From assembly GCF_017875645.1 (NCBI RefSeq), contig NZ_JAGGMR010000001.1, positions 4,402,001 through 4,466,000 of the forward strand: DNA of 64,000 nucleotides, read 5' to 3'. Shown here in pieces: positions 17,871 through 26,966 of the stretch. Every line of letters begins with the position of its first letter. The first letter of the stretch is position 1. The DNA is from Nocardia goodfellowii. Its GTDB lineage: Bacteria; Actinomycetota; Actinomycetes; Mycobacteriales; Mycobacteriaceae. Below the pieces are notes generated by a model, which was given only the letters and a program-made list of their open reading frames with translations, was not told where the DNA came from and searched no databases. The translations under genes and the position numbers were made by a program.

Positions 17871-18880
17871 CCTCCGAAAACCCCACGGCCACCGCACCGG
17901 TCTTCGACCCGGACAATCCGGCCGCCACGATCGAGGCGATGGCCCACCGGTGCAGCAACTGGGGTCGCTGGGGTGCCGACGACGTCCACGGCACCCTCAA
18001 CTTCCTCGACGAGGGCGCGCGGATCCGGGCGGCCCAGCTCGTCACCACAGGCCGAACCTTCTCGCTGGCACAGCCTTTCAACGCCGAAGGCCCGCAGAAA
18101 GGATGGCGGCGGCGAACCAACCCCGTCCACACCATGACCGACACCGGTCTGGACGCCGAATTCGGTGACCAGGGCTTCCCCTTCGGCATGGGCGGGGCCG
18201 ACGATGTGATCGCCATGCCGCTGCAGTGCTCGACCCAGTGGGATGGGCTCGGCCATATCTTCGACCACGGCCGCGCCTGGAACGGGCGCCGCGCCGGAGC
18301 CGTTGTCACCTCCGAAGGCGACCAGGTCACCGGCATCGAAACCGCCGCCGACCGGATCGTGGGCCGAGCCGTACTCCTCGACGCCGGCCGCGCCCTCGCC
18401 GGTGAACTCGGCCTCGAACATCCCGAGCTGCCGGACGGGTTCGCGCTCACCCCCGAGCTGCTCGACCGCATCATCGACCAGCAGGGAGCCTCGGCCCAGG
18501 TGGGCCGCGGTGACATCCTGCTCGTACGCACCGGCCAGTACAGCCGCACCCGGCGCGAAGGGTGGGGTGATTACGCCGGTGGCGCCGCGCCCGGCCTGTC
18601 GTTCCGCTCGGCGCCCTGGCTGCACGATCGGGAGATCGCGGCAATCGCCACCGACACTTGGGGATTCGAAGTGCGGCCCACCGAGTTGCACGGCGCCTTC
18701 CAGCCACTGCACCAGATCGTCATTCCCCATATGGGTCTCTACATCGGCGAAATGTGGGACCTCGATGACCTCGCCGAACATTGCTCGCGCACCGGCCGAT
18801 ACGAGGCGTTCCTCGTTGCCGCGCCGCTACCGGTGACCGGCGCGGTCGGGTCACCGGTCAATCCCATCGCCGTCGTGTGA
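17867..18880 (+). CDS. Cyclase-family hydrolase (kynurenine formamidase/isatin hydrolase fold)
   Basis: 337 residues. The segment CSTQWDGLGHIFDHGR is a metal-binding region equivalent to the HxGTHxDxPxH motif of the family, though the pattern is changed to QWDGLGH. A further conserved part is GDILLVRTGQY. Family members are metal-dependent amide or lactone hydrolases such as kynurenine formamidase and isatin hydrolase. With an ACMSD-like amidohydrolase downstream, the pathway has a kynurenine- or indole-like flavour, but no specific substrate can be read from sequence. ATGA overlap with the upstream FAH gene. Confidence 0.82.
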   Translation: MTSENPTATAPVFDPDNPAATIEAMAHRCSNWGRWGADDVHGTLNFLDEGARIRAAQLVTTGRTFSLAQPFNAEGPQKGWRRRTNPVHTMTDTGLDAEFGDQGFPFGMGGADDVIAMPLQCSTQWDGLGHIFDHGRAWNGRRAGAVVTSEGDQVTGIETAADRIVGRAVLLDAGRALAGELGLEHPELPDGFALTPELLDRIIDQQGASAQVGRGDILLVRTGQYSRTRREGWGDYAGGAAPGLSFRSAPWLHDREIAAIATDTWGFEVRPTELHGAFQPLHQIVIPHMGLYIGEMWDLDDLAEHCSRTGRYEAFLVAAPLPVTGAVGSPVNPIAVV

Positions 18881-18912
18881 CAACGAAGACAAGCTAGAAA
18901 GGCCTCCGCCCC

Positions 18913-20034
18913 ATGCCCTCAATGAAGAAGGTAGGAATCATCGGCGCCGGTATCGCCGGAATGTCGGCGGGTATCCTGCTGGCCGACCGCGGTATCGATG
19001 TCGAAATTCTCGAACGCGCCGACGGCCCGCGATCGGCCGGTTCCGGAATCACGCTGCAAGGCAACGCGCTACGCATCCTGCGGCAGCTCGGCGTCTGGGA
19101 CCGGATCGCATCGCAGGGATACTCCTTCGACACCGTCGGCCTGCGCGCACCCGACGCCGAAGCCACCGTCCTGGTTGTCATGAACGACGTGCGGACCGGC
19201 GGGGACGACCTTCCGGCGACCGTGGGAATGCGGCGGCCAGAACTCGCCGCGATCCTGCGCGACCGCCTCGACGCGGCCGGCGGCCGGATCCGATACGGCG
19301 CCGACGTGGTGGGCATCGACTCGTCCGGGAACACCGCGACCGCGGTCACCGCGTCCGGGGAGCGCAGGTCCTACAATCTGCTGATCGCCGCCGACGGCGT
19401 CAACTCTCCCTGCCGCGGTCTGCTCGGTATCGATGTCACCCCGCGTCCCACCGGGGTCGGTGCCTGGCGGGTAGTGGTCCCGCGTCCCAGCGACGTCGTG
19501 CGCACCGACCTCATCTACGGCGGCCCGCACCACGTCGCCGGATATTGCCCCACCGGCGACGACTCGATCTACGCCTACATTGTCGAGGACGCCCATGTCC
19601 GAGACAACGCTCAGGGACCGCTGATCTTCAAGGAACTCGCGGCCGGCTACGGCGGTCCGTGGAAACAGATCGCCGATTCGATCGATGCGAACACCCCGGC
19701 CAACTACACCTGGTTCACGACCCATCTCGTTGAGGGCCTCTGGCATCGCGACCGGGTGGTCCTGATCGGGGACGCCATCCACAACTGCCCGCCGACGATC
19801 GCCCAGGGCGCGGCCATGGCGCTGGAAGACGCCGCGGTGCTCGTCGAGGAACTGTTCGCCGGCGACGCACCGCTCGATGCCGTATTCACCCGATTCCAGG
19901 AACGCCGGTTCGAACGAGTCAAGACCGTGGTCGAATCCTCCACCCAGTTGGTGCAGTGGATGGTCGACGGCCACCGCGGCGACATGGCCGAAGTCATCCA
20001 GCGTGTCTCCCATATGGTGAAGGAACCGGCGTGA
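18913..20034 (+). CDS. FAD-dependent aromatic monooxygenase
   Basis: 373 residues of the p-hydroxybenzoate hydroxylase type. The FAD-binding GAGIAGMSAG lies near residues 11-20, ILERADGPRSAGSGITL follows, and the second FAD motif is RVVLIGDAIHNCPPTIAQGAAMALED. These enzymes hydroxylate aromatic rings using NAD(P)H and O2 and could supply the diol for the dioxygenase. The start at 18913 is followed by another in-frame ATG at 18922. The stop overlaps the next GTG (GTGA). Confidence 0.88.
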   Translation: MPSMKKVGIIGAGIAGMSAGILLADRGIDVEILERADGPRSAGSGITLQGNALRILRQLGVWDRIASQGYSFDTVGLRAPDAEATVLVVMNDVRTGGDDLPATVGMRRPELAAILRDRLDAAGGRIRYGADVVGIDSSGNTATAVTASGERRSYNLLIAADGVNSPCRGLLGIDVTPRPTGVGAWRVVVPRPSDVVRTDLIYGGPHHVAGYCPTGDDSIYAYIVEDAHVRDNAQGPLIFKELAAGYGGPWKQIADSIDANTPANYTWFTTHLVEGLWHRDRVVLIGDAIHNCPPTIAQGAAMALEDAAVLVEELFAGDAPLDAVFTRFQERRFERVKTVVESSTQLVQWMVDGHRGDMAEVIQRVSHMVKEPA

Positions 20035-21080
20035 GGGGCCCGATCGTCGACGTGCACGCGCACGCGCTGCTTCCGGCCGTCGAAGCCTACGTCGCCGAAC
20101 TCGACCCCGAGGGCCTGGCTGCCGCCAAGGCTCTCGACGCCCGCCGAAACGGACCCGAATCCCTCGCCGCCTCGGGCCGGATGATCGGCGAACGATGGCA
20201 ACTCCTGACCGACCTGCCCACCCGCCTGACCGCGATGGAGGCTGCCCGAGTCGACGTCCAGCTGGTGTCTCCGTCACCGTCCCACTACTACCCGTTCCTC
20301 GGACCGGACCAGGCAATCGATGTCGCCCAGCGGGTGAACACGGCCATCGGTGAGCTGGTCGGCCGGGCCCCCGGCCGGCTCCGGGGACTGGGTGTCGCCC
20401 CGCTACAGCACCCCGAACGGATGGTTCCCGCCCTCGACGACGCACTCGGCCGCGGACTGCTGGGCGTGGAGATCGGGTCCTTCGGTGCCTCTGCTACGGG
20501 CGGGCAAGCCGGCACCGTGGAACTGTCCGATCCGGCGCTGAACCCGTTCTGGGCTGCCGCCGAGTCGGCCGGCGCGGTCGTTTTCCTCCATCCGTTCGGG
20601 TGCTCCCTCGACGAACGACTCGACCGGTTCTATCTGGCCAACACCGTGTCCCAGCCCGCGGAGAACGCGGTAGCACTGTCGCACTTGGTCTTCGGCGGAG
20701 TCCTCGATCGCTACCCCGGTCTGCGCGTGGTTGCCGCGCACGGCGGTGGTTACCTTCCGACGACCATCGGGCGCTCCGACCATGCCTGGCGGGTCCGGCC
20801 CGAAGCCCGCGGGTGCCAGCACCCGCCGTCGACCTACCTGCGGCGGCTCTGGTTCGACTCGCTCACCCACGACAGCGGGCAGCTCACGGAGCTGATCCGG
20901 GTGGCCGGTCCCACGCGTGTGCTCCTCGGTTCGGATTTCCCCTTCGATATGGGAACCGACGACCCCGTCGCCGCGGTACGCGCCGCGGGCCTGCCCGAAG
21001 CGGTCGTGCGGGCCGTACTGTCCGGCAACGCCGCGGCACTGCTACCGGACATCGGAGACCCGGAGGACCTGGTCACGTAG
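20031..21080 (+). CDS. ACMSD-like amidohydrolase/decarboxylase
   Basis: 349 residues. The N-terminal metal motif is VDVHAHALLP; further ligands are His in FLHPFGCS, His in VVAAHGGGYLP and Asp in LLGSDFPFDMG, the order seen in the amidohydrolase_2 family. This family includes 2-amino-3-carboxymuconate semialdehyde decarboxylase and resorcylate decarboxylases. It could therefore decarboxylate an aromatic acid or a ring-fission product. GTG start in a GTGA overlap with the monooxygenase stop, so it is translationally coupled. Confidence 0.87.
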   Translation: MRGPIVDVHAHALLPAVEAYVAELDPEGLAAAKALDARRNGPESLAASGRMIGERWQLLTDLPTRLTAMEAARVDVQLVSPSPSHYYPFLGPDQAIDVAQRVNTAIGELVGRAPGRLRGLGVAPLQHPERMVPALDDALGRGLLGVEIGSFGASATGGQAGTVELSDPALNPFWAAAESAGAVVFLHPFGCSLDERLDRFYLANTVSQPAENAVALSHLVFGGVLDRYPGLRVVAAHGGGYLPTTIGRSDHAWRVRPEARGCQHPPSTYLRRLWFDSLTHDSGQLTELIRVAGPTRVLLGSDFPFDMGTDDPVAAVRAAGLPEAVVRAVLSGNAAALLPDIGDPEDLVT

Positions 21081-21131
21081 GGTTTCGGAGGACAGGATGC
21101 GCGCGATGGCGGCCAGGGCGGAGGAGTGCCG

Positions 21132-22085
21132 GTGAAGGAAGTCGACTTGAACCTGCTGCCGCATCTGCACGCGCTGCTCGAACTGCGCAACGTCTCTCGC
21201 GCCGCCGAACGGGTGCACCTGAGCCAATCGGCGATGAGTGCGGCACTGGCCCGGCTGCGCCGGCATTTCGACGACGAACTCCTGGTCCGTGCCGGACGGG
21301 AGTACACCTTGACCGCGTTCGCCCGTAGTCTCGCGCCGGCTGTCCAGGAGGCTCTGGCGCGAGTGCAGGACGCGATGCAGATGCGGTCGGAGTTCGATCC
21401 CGCCGACACCGACCGAACCTTCGTCCTCGCCGCCTCCGACTACGCGACCACGGTCGTGGTCCGGCCGTTGCGCCGGCTGATCGCCCAGCAGGCGCCCCAC
21501 GTATCGGTGGAAATCGTCCCTACCGCCGGGATCGACCTCGGCCTCGAAGTATTCGGCCAGGTGGATATCGTCGTCGGACCGATGGGATTCGATTTCGGCG
21601 GCAGCTACCGGCAGTTGTTCCGCGACGAATTCGTCGCCGTCATGGACAGCGGCAACCCATTGCTCGAGCGCGCCGAACTGACCCTTGCCGACCTCGCCGC
21701 CGTGCCGCACGCCGCCGGCGAGTTCGGCCCCGGCGTGACGACACCGCCCATGCAGTTCCTCGCCGACGCCGGTATCGCCCCCGTGGTGGCCGCTCGGGTA
21801 TCGGGCTGGCAGATCCTGCCGTTCCTCGTCGAAGGCACCGACCTCGTCGCACTGGTCCCTCGCCTGCTGGCCACCCGATTGGCCACCGGGCTGGCGGTGA
21901 CCGTCGTCGAATTCCAGGCGGACCTCGAGATACCGATCGTGGAGGCCATGTTCTGGCATCCTCTGCACACCACCGACCCCGCCGGCACCTGGCTCCGTGA
22001 GTCGATCCACCAGGTCTGCCGTGAAATCCGTGACGAAGACACCGGACCGATTCATCCGGTCCGGATCGGGCTGCCCAAGTCCTGA
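21132..22085 (+). CDS. LysR-type regulator, probable operon activator
   Basis: 317 residues. The N-terminal winged HTH reads NLLPHLHALLELRNVSRAAERVHLSQSA, with the recognition helix up to about residue 45. An effector-binding domain follows, of the NodD/LinR-like kind with FRDEFVAVMDSGNPL. I chose the GTG at 21132 because GGAGGAG lies 5 bp upstream; the in-frame GTG at 21126 overlaps that site. It follows the amidohydrolase by 51 bp in the same orientation and probably senses an aromatic intermediate to control the 11597 operon. Confidence 0.88.
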   Translation: MKEVDLNLLPHLHALLELRNVSRAAERVHLSQSAMSAALARLRRHFDDELLVRAGREYTLTAFARSLAPAVQEALARVQDAMQMRSEFDPADTDRTFVLAASDYATTVVVRPLRRLIAQQAPHVSVEIVPTAGIDLGLEVFGQVDIVVGPMGFDFGGSYRQLFRDEFVAVMDSGNPLLERAELTLADLAAVPHAAGEFGPGVTTPPMQFLADAGIAPVVAARVSGWQILPFLVEGTDLVALVPRLLATRLATGLAVTVVEFQADLEIPIVEAMFWHPLHTTDPAGTWLRESIHQVCREIRDEDTGPIHPVRIGLPKS

Positions 22086-22129
22086 TCGACCGTTCCGATG
22101 CGGGCACGGGGTCGGGGTCGATCGCCGGA

Positions 22130-22807
22130 TCACCCGGCCCGTAGGTATCTTTCGACCATCGTCGCCGAGTGCGCGATCTGCTCGTCGAGTGTGGGTGCCG
22201 GGCTGATGAAGTCCGCACCCTGCATCGTATGCAGCACGGCCATCGCGTACACGGCGCGAAAGGCTTGCCGCGCCGGTATCGGGTCGCCGGTGAGTAGTCC
22301 GGTGCGCTCCAGCGCGGCGACGAACATATCTCCGAGCAGGGCGGTATGCCGTTTGCCTCGCTCGAAGACCACGCGATGCTCGGGTGCGATGGCGATAACC
22401 GGCCGGAGGAACTCGGCGTTTCGCTCGAACAGGAGCAGCACGGCGGCGACTGCCCGGCTGATCATTTCCCCGGGCGGTAGGCCCGGCTCCCGCGTCTGCC
22501 GGAACAAGTGGTCCCGGTCGGCTGCCATTTGCGTCATCTTGTGTTCGTAGACGGCCAGGAACAAGGCTTCTTTGCTCGCGGCGCGCTCATAGATGGCCCG
22601 CGGATTGATACCGGACGTTTCACTGAGCGCCGCGATCGTGAAGCCGCTGTAGCCGGCGGACTCCAGCAGCGTGATTCCGGCATCCAGCACCCGCTGCCAT
22701 GCTTCGCGGCTGCGCTTTTGCCGCGGCTGCCTGATCGCGAGGGTCTCGGGAAGTTCCGGGGTTGCCGTATCGCGTTCCGGCATATCGGGGGATTTGCGGG
22801 AGGCCAT
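22130..22807 (-). CDS. TetR-family transcriptional regulator
   Basis: 225 residues. After a disordered, basic N-terminus the HTH spans roughly residues 25-70 (FTIAALSETSGINPRAIYERA). It is convergent with the LysR gene and divergent from the second FAD monooxygenase. A perfect 22-bp palindrome lies 35 bp upstream of its start. Repression of itself and the monooxygenase is the simplest model. Confidence 0.87.
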   Translation of the reverse strand: MASRKSPDMPERDTATPELPETLAIRQPRQKRSREAWQRVLDAGITLLESAGYSGFTIAALSETSGINPRAIYERAASKEALFLAVYEHKMTQMAADRDHLFRQTREPGLPPGEMISRAVAAVLLLFERNAEFLRPVIAIAPEHRVVFERGKRHTALLGDMFVAALERTGLLTGDPIPARQAFRAVYAMAVLHTMQGADFISPAPTLDEQIAHSATMVERYLRAG

Positions 22808-22842
22808 TGACAAATGGTGACACGGAGCACAAGATTGTCCGT

Positions 22843-22864
22843 AACCGAAGTGTTCACTTCGGTT
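22843..22864. promoter_or_regulatory. TetR operator palindrome
   Basis: AACCGAAGTG and CACTTCGGTT form a perfect dyad with 10-bp arms and a 2-bp centre. It lies between the TetR gene starting at 22807 and the divergent monooxygenase, in the position expected of an autoregulatory operator. Confidence 0.75.
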
Positions 22865-23050
22865 TGTGCGAGTGATCCGCGTAACGCCGGTGCGACCGCC
22901 GTCCAGGAAATCCGATGGCGGGCGACGCGGACCCACATCGAGTCGGTCGGACGCCGGCGCACAGTCACCGATACCGGCCGACATTTATCCGAAGAGTCTG
23001 TGCTGCAACAGCTCTGGGATCGGCCAGGAGTTATGGAAAGAGAGGCCCGA

Positions 23051-24292
23051 ATGGCCCGGCAATCAACGAAGAACGGCAGGGTCGCGGTGATCGGTGGGGG
23101 GCCGGCGGGAATGGCGACCGCGCTGTCGGTGCGTCAAACGGGCCACGAGGTCACCGTGTTCGAGCGTTACCCGCATGCGCGCGTAGCGGGAAATATCCTC
23201 AACCTATGGCCCGCGCCGATCAAAGCGCTCGGGCTGATGGGCGTCGACACCGCCGGGCTCGGCGCCGGCTGCTTCACCGAGTTCCGCAGCCACCGGGGAA
23301 AGAGACGGGCCCGGATCCAACTCCCCGACGACATCGTCCGCGACTACCACGGCGGCTATATCGGACTGCTGCGCCGTGAGCTCTACGAGCGCATGCTCGC
23401 GACCCTGCCCGAAGGCGTCATCCAATTCGACCGCGGTGTCACGAGTTTCGAACAGGACCGTAGCGGTGTCCGCCTGCACATGTCCGACGGCGCCATCGAA
23501 GAAGCGGATGTACTGGTCGGCGCGGACGGTATCGATTCCCTGGTCCGCCGCACTCTGTGGGGTGATTCCCCCAAGCGTGAGCACAATCTGCACGTCCTCG
23601 CCGGATTCGTCCTCGGCAAAAAGATCGACGGCGTCGAATACAACGAGAACATCCTCAACCACAGCCGCACCGTCCAGGGCACCTGGAGCGGCATGCTCTA
23701 CCGCGGCGAGTACGGATACCAATGGTGGGTACTCGAAGCACACGACGCCGACGCCGACGCCGAGTTCACCCAAAACATCGGGGCCAGAGCAAGAATGCTG
23801 GCCGCCGAATTCGGTGCCCCGCTGACGACGCTGATCGATGCGACCGATCCAGGCAATATGCAGCGCTGGCCGATTCGCGATCGCAAACCCATCGGCCGAT
23901 GGTCCTCGGGCCGGGTCACGCTGGCCGGCGACGCCGCCCACCCGACCTCCCCGTATGCCGCCTACGGCGCCGGAATGGCCACTGAGGACGGCTATTTCAT
24001 CGGCCGCACCCTGGCCGGTGTGGACCTGACCGAGCACGACGCCGTGACAGCGGCCCTGGCCCGGTACGAGAAACCCCGTAAACCGCACACCGCGCGGCAA
24101 TCGAACCAGGCGTACTACCTCGGGCAACTGTTCCACCACACCCCGCGGCCACTGCGCCGGCTCCGCGATGCCATCCTCGACCACACTCCGCTCCTGCAGA
24201 AAGTGGCAGGTGATTCCAGCCCCGGTGAGATCATCGAGCAGATCGCACTGATCGACGAAGCCGAACAACGCTTCAACGCGCTGCGCTCCTGA
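23051..24292 (+). CDS. FAD-dependent monooxygenase (second)
   Basis: 413 residues. The FAD dinucleotide site is VIGGGPAGMATAL near residue 14, followed by VFERYPHARVAGNILNLW; the second FAD motif is RVTLAGDAAHPTSPYAAYGAGMATED. It belongs to the aromatic hydroxylase group. I prefer the ATG at 23051 (GAGAGG 5 bp upstream); an ATG at 23033 has its AGGAG only 2 bp away. It is separated from the main operon by LysR and TetR genes and is probably under the TetR operator at 22843. It may feed the same aromatic pathway. Confidence 0.87.
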   Translation: MARQSTKNGRVAVIGGGPAGMATALSVRQTGHEVTVFERYPHARVAGNILNLWPAPIKALGLMGVDTAGLGAGCFTEFRSHRGKRRARIQLPDDIVRDYHGGYIGLLRRELYERMLATLPEGVIQFDRGVTSFEQDRSGVRLHMSDGAIEEADVLVGADGIDSLVRRTLWGDSPKREHNLHVLAGFVLGKKIDGVEYNENILNHSRTVQGTWSGMLYRGEYGYQWWVLEAHDADADAEFTQNIGARARMLAAEFGAPLTTLIDATDPGNMQRWPIRDRKPIGRWSSGRVTLAGDAAHPTSPYAAYGAGMATEDGYFIGRTLAGVDLTEHDAVTAALARYEKPRKPHTARQSNQAYYLGQLFHHTPRPLRRLRDAILDHTPLLQKVAGDSSPGEIIEQIALIDEAEQRFNALRS

Positions 24293-24392
24293 CCGAACCG
24301 GGCCCCGCGACCGCCTGGTGCCCGATTCGGACCAAACCGCTTCGCTTGACTGGACGAAACCCCTGTGACCATTCGAGGAAAGGGCATTCGTC

Positions 24393-24644
24393 ATGACGCA
24401 GGCAGCGGGCACGGTGAAGTGGTTCAACAGCGACCGGGATTTCGGTTTCGTCATTCCCGATGAAGGTGGGGCTGATCTCCTGGTCGAGGGCTCGGATTTC
24501 CTGGCCCAGGACGGTGACGGGGAGATCCGGGAAGGGCAGCTGGTCAACTTCGATATCAGGGTGGGGTCGAAGGGACCGCAGGCCTTGCGGGTGAGCCCAC
24601 GGTCCGAAACTCCGGATCAGTCTGCTGGAATGCGCCAGCGGTGA
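24393..24644 (+). CDS. Cold-shock-domain protein, divergent
   Basis: 83 residues. The start AAGTVKWFNS is classical, but both RNA-binding motifs are altered: RNP1 is RDFGFV instead of KGFGFI, and RNP2 is LLVEG instead of VFVHF, which removes the usual His and Phe. The C-terminus is extended and polar. An AGGAAAGG ribosome site precedes the ATG. It may bind nucleic acid differently from housekeeping CspA proteins. Confidence 0.85.
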   Translation: MTQAAGTVKWFNSDRDFGFVIPDEGGADLLVEGSDFLAQDGDGEIREGQLVNFDIRVGSKGPQALRVSPRSETPDQSAGMRQR

Positions 24645-24778
24645 TTCCGGCGCTGGCGGGTCGGCGGTGTTCTCGGCTTCCATCAGGGGGAATCGTGTTT
24701 GCATCGCGGACGACAGCGTCTGTCGCTAGATAACTGGGTCGTTACGGTCCGTTCATCAGCGACGGTGAGCATTGACTC

Positions 24779-25912
24779 ATGAGCCGATGCCAAGTGATCG
24801 GATGGGTGGTTCTACTGGTCGCGGTGCTCGCTGCGGCCAAACTGCTGGACCGGTGGGGCTTTCCCGCGCCACAGATGATCCTGGCCATTGTGGTCGGCGG
24901 CGTACTGGCGGCGGCCGGGCGGCTGCCCGCGCCGCTACCGGGTGAGGTCTCGGTGGGTGCGCAGGCGATGCTTGGTGTGTTGATGGGCAGCTATCTGGAA
25001 GTATCGCTGCTGTCCACGATCGGGCTCGCACTGCTGCCGGTGCTCGGCATCACCGCCGCCACGCTGGTGGTAAGCGTGCTGGTGGCATGGGTGTTCGCGC
25101 GGGCGGCCAAGGTGGAACTGCCGACCGCCACACTCGGCCTGCTCGCCGGTGGTTCGGCCGCGGTGGTCGCCTGTGCACACGAATTGGACGCGGACCCGAG
25201 GCGGGTGGCGTTCATGCAGTACCTCCGCGTCGCCCTCGTCGCGCTCAGCGCGCCCGCGGTCGCCGCATTGCTCGATGACGAGGACCGGATCGCGAGCATC
25301 ACCGCATCCGCCGGCGACGTGGTACTCGGCGCGGGCGTCACCAATCCCGATCTGCCGGAGTGGATGATCGTCGGTCGAGGTGATCAAGTCGCCGGACTGT
25401 CGATCGCGGTGATGCTCTGCTTCATCGGCATCCGACTCGGCAAGCGCCTCGGATTGCCGAGTCCGGCTTTGATCGGCCCGATGCTGATCACCGCCGCGCT
25501 CACCGCGGTGGGCATCAGCCACGGCTACGCGCCGACAAACTTGTTCAAGGAACTGCTGTTCGTCCTCATCGGTTTCGAGGTCGGAACCAAGTTCACCAAA
25601 ACGGTGATCCTGGAAATGGCCAAGATGATTCCGAGTATGGCGGTGGCCATCGCCATACTCTCCGCCGCGGCCGCCGGACTCGCCTACGGTCTGGCCTTGC
25701 TGGTCGATCTCGAGTTGTCGGACCTCTATCTGGCGACCACCCCTGGCGGCATCAATGCGGTCTTGGCGACCGCGGAGGAAATGGGCGCGAACATGCCGCT
25801 CATCACGACTGTCCAGAGCGTGCGACTGTTATCAATGGTGTTGCTGCTGCCGTTGTTGATGCGCGGCTTGCGCTATGTGGGAGTGCGCCGAGACACGGGC
25901 GCACCGGTATAA
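24779..25912 (+). CDS. AbrB-type (PF05145-like) integral membrane protein
   Basis: 377 residues with about ten hydrophobic helices in two similar halves, each with a pattern like LPAPLPGEVSVGAQAMLGVLMG and a matching FKELLFVLIGFEVGTKF. This internal duplication is typical of the AbrB/ammonia-monooxygenase-like membrane family, not of the DNA-binding AbrB. TTPGGINAVLATAEEMGANMP near the C-terminus is a family hallmark. The transported substrate is not known. Confidence 0.8.
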   Translation: MSRCQVIGWVVLLVAVLAAAKLLDRWGFPAPQMILAIVVGGVLAAAGRLPAPLPGEVSVGAQAMLGVLMGSYLEVSLLSTIGLALLPVLGITAATLVVSVLVAWVFARAAKVELPTATLGLLAGGSAAVVACAHELDADPRRVAFMQYLRVALVALSAPAVAALLDDEDRIASITASAGDVVLGAGVTNPDLPEWMIVGRGDQVAGLSIAVMLCFIGIRLGKRLGLPSPALIGPMLITAALTAVGISHGYAPTNLFKELLFVLIGFEVGTKFTKTVILEMAKMIPSMAVAIAILSAAAAGLAYGLALLVDLELSDLYLATTPGGINAVLATAEEMGANMPLITTVQSVRLLSMVLLLPLLMRGLRYVGVRRDTGAPV

Positions 25913-26332
25913 CTCGATGCGCGCGGTGCCTCTACCCGTTCCGGCTTGCGGTACTGCCGAACGTCCCTCCCTCGACGGCTGAGGTCGAACGAGTCCCACC
26001 ATCACGGCGGCCGCGGTTGTCTTCGCAAATCCTTTACTGCTGCCGTGAGCAGCCGTTCGAGAACGTTCGCAGCTGTCGCGTTCCGGGCGAGCAAGTGAGC
26101 CGTAGCCGTTGGCTGCCAGCCGATCTCGGAACACCCGATAGTGCCGTCAGTGTCGCGCGGTCCCTTGGCTCCATTCCAGGCTCCACGGCGGTCACTGCCC
26201 GCTGGGCGAGATCCGCACCGTAGCCTGCTTCCGCGGGCTCGACCCGTCGGAGGCGGTGCACCGCTTCAGCCGCAGCGTGGACCCCGGCCATTCGCCACTC
26301 GGGCTGCCCGGCTTCGACCGTGGAGCAGAGGT
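25913..26332 (+). pseudogene. Intergenic stretch holding a DUF6461-like fragment (26202-26320)
   Basis: Most of this stretch has no gene. At 26202-26320 the + strand reads LGEIRTVACFRGLDPSEAVHRF, which matches the N-terminal block of the protein at 26967-27644 (LGEIFSVGFFRNLDPSEVVRRF). Only about 40 codons survive. It is the third trace of this family in the window. Confidence 0.65.
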
Positions 26333-26599
26333 TCAATCCAGCAGGCACCCCTCTCGACCACCGCGGTCGATGCACTCGTAGAAGTAGCGACGGTAGGTCG
26401 CGTCTTCGCTGGACTCGGCGGGGTAGTCCTTGTCGCACTTCTTGGTATCGCGTCGTTCACTCAGCGCGTTGTTGACGCACCTTTTCCATTCCGTGTGGTC
26501 GCTGGCACGCGCAGGGGTGGCGAGGACAGCGCCCGTGAGAACCGCTGTCGCGAACACGACTGCGATCAGTCGAACGTATGCGGCGATTCCGCGAGCCAT
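26333..26599 (-). CDS. Small secreted Cys-containing protein
   Basis: 88 residues. A basic N-terminus and a hydrophobic stretch end in ATPARA, a good signal-peptidase I site. The mature part of about 50 residues has four Cys (RCVNNA, KKCDKD, YECIDR, EGCLLD), probably two disulphides. AGGAG lies about 7 bp before the ATG. The family is unknown to me. Confidence 0.7.
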   Translation of the reverse strand: MARGIAAYVRLIAVVFATAVLTGAVLATPARASDHTEWKRCVNNALSERRDTKKCDKDYPAESSEDATYRRYFYECIDRGGREGCLLD

Positions 26600-26966
26600 A
26601 TTCGTCTCCTGTCTCGGCCCGGTCAGACGCGTCGGGTGGATTCGGCTGGTTACGCGTTCCATCCAAGCCATAGACGTTAAAGCGAGCGCCATGGTTTCGG
26701 GGGGCAGCAGCCGCCGTGTCCGCACCGCCCTGCCGAGTGTTCGGCGCGGCGCTACCGAGCTACGAATCAACCGGCTGTATTGCCGCGTGGCGCGGTGACC
26801 GAATCGGTCGATTCGGGATTGTTCGACGGTCGACTAGAGCTGAAAGCTGTTCGTCGCATGAGCATGTCCTTCTCAGCACAGCGAACTGGTGTGCGAGGCG
26901 GGGGACGGAGTTCGGCCCGTACCGTGCAGGCATCGGCGGAAGGCCGTTTCCGAAAAGCGCACCGGG
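26600..26966. other. Intergenic stretch, nothing recognised
   Basis: About 370 bp between two minus-strand genes. It contains the ribosome site and presumably the promoter of the secreted protein; no other gene or repeat is convincing. Confidence 0.4.

Noticed and set aside
19069..20445. A long minus-strand frame opposite the monooxygenase and amidohydrolase genes
   Set aside because: The + strand genes have complete family motifs and overlap-coupled starts; the minus frame is Arg/Gly-rich with no recognisable domain.
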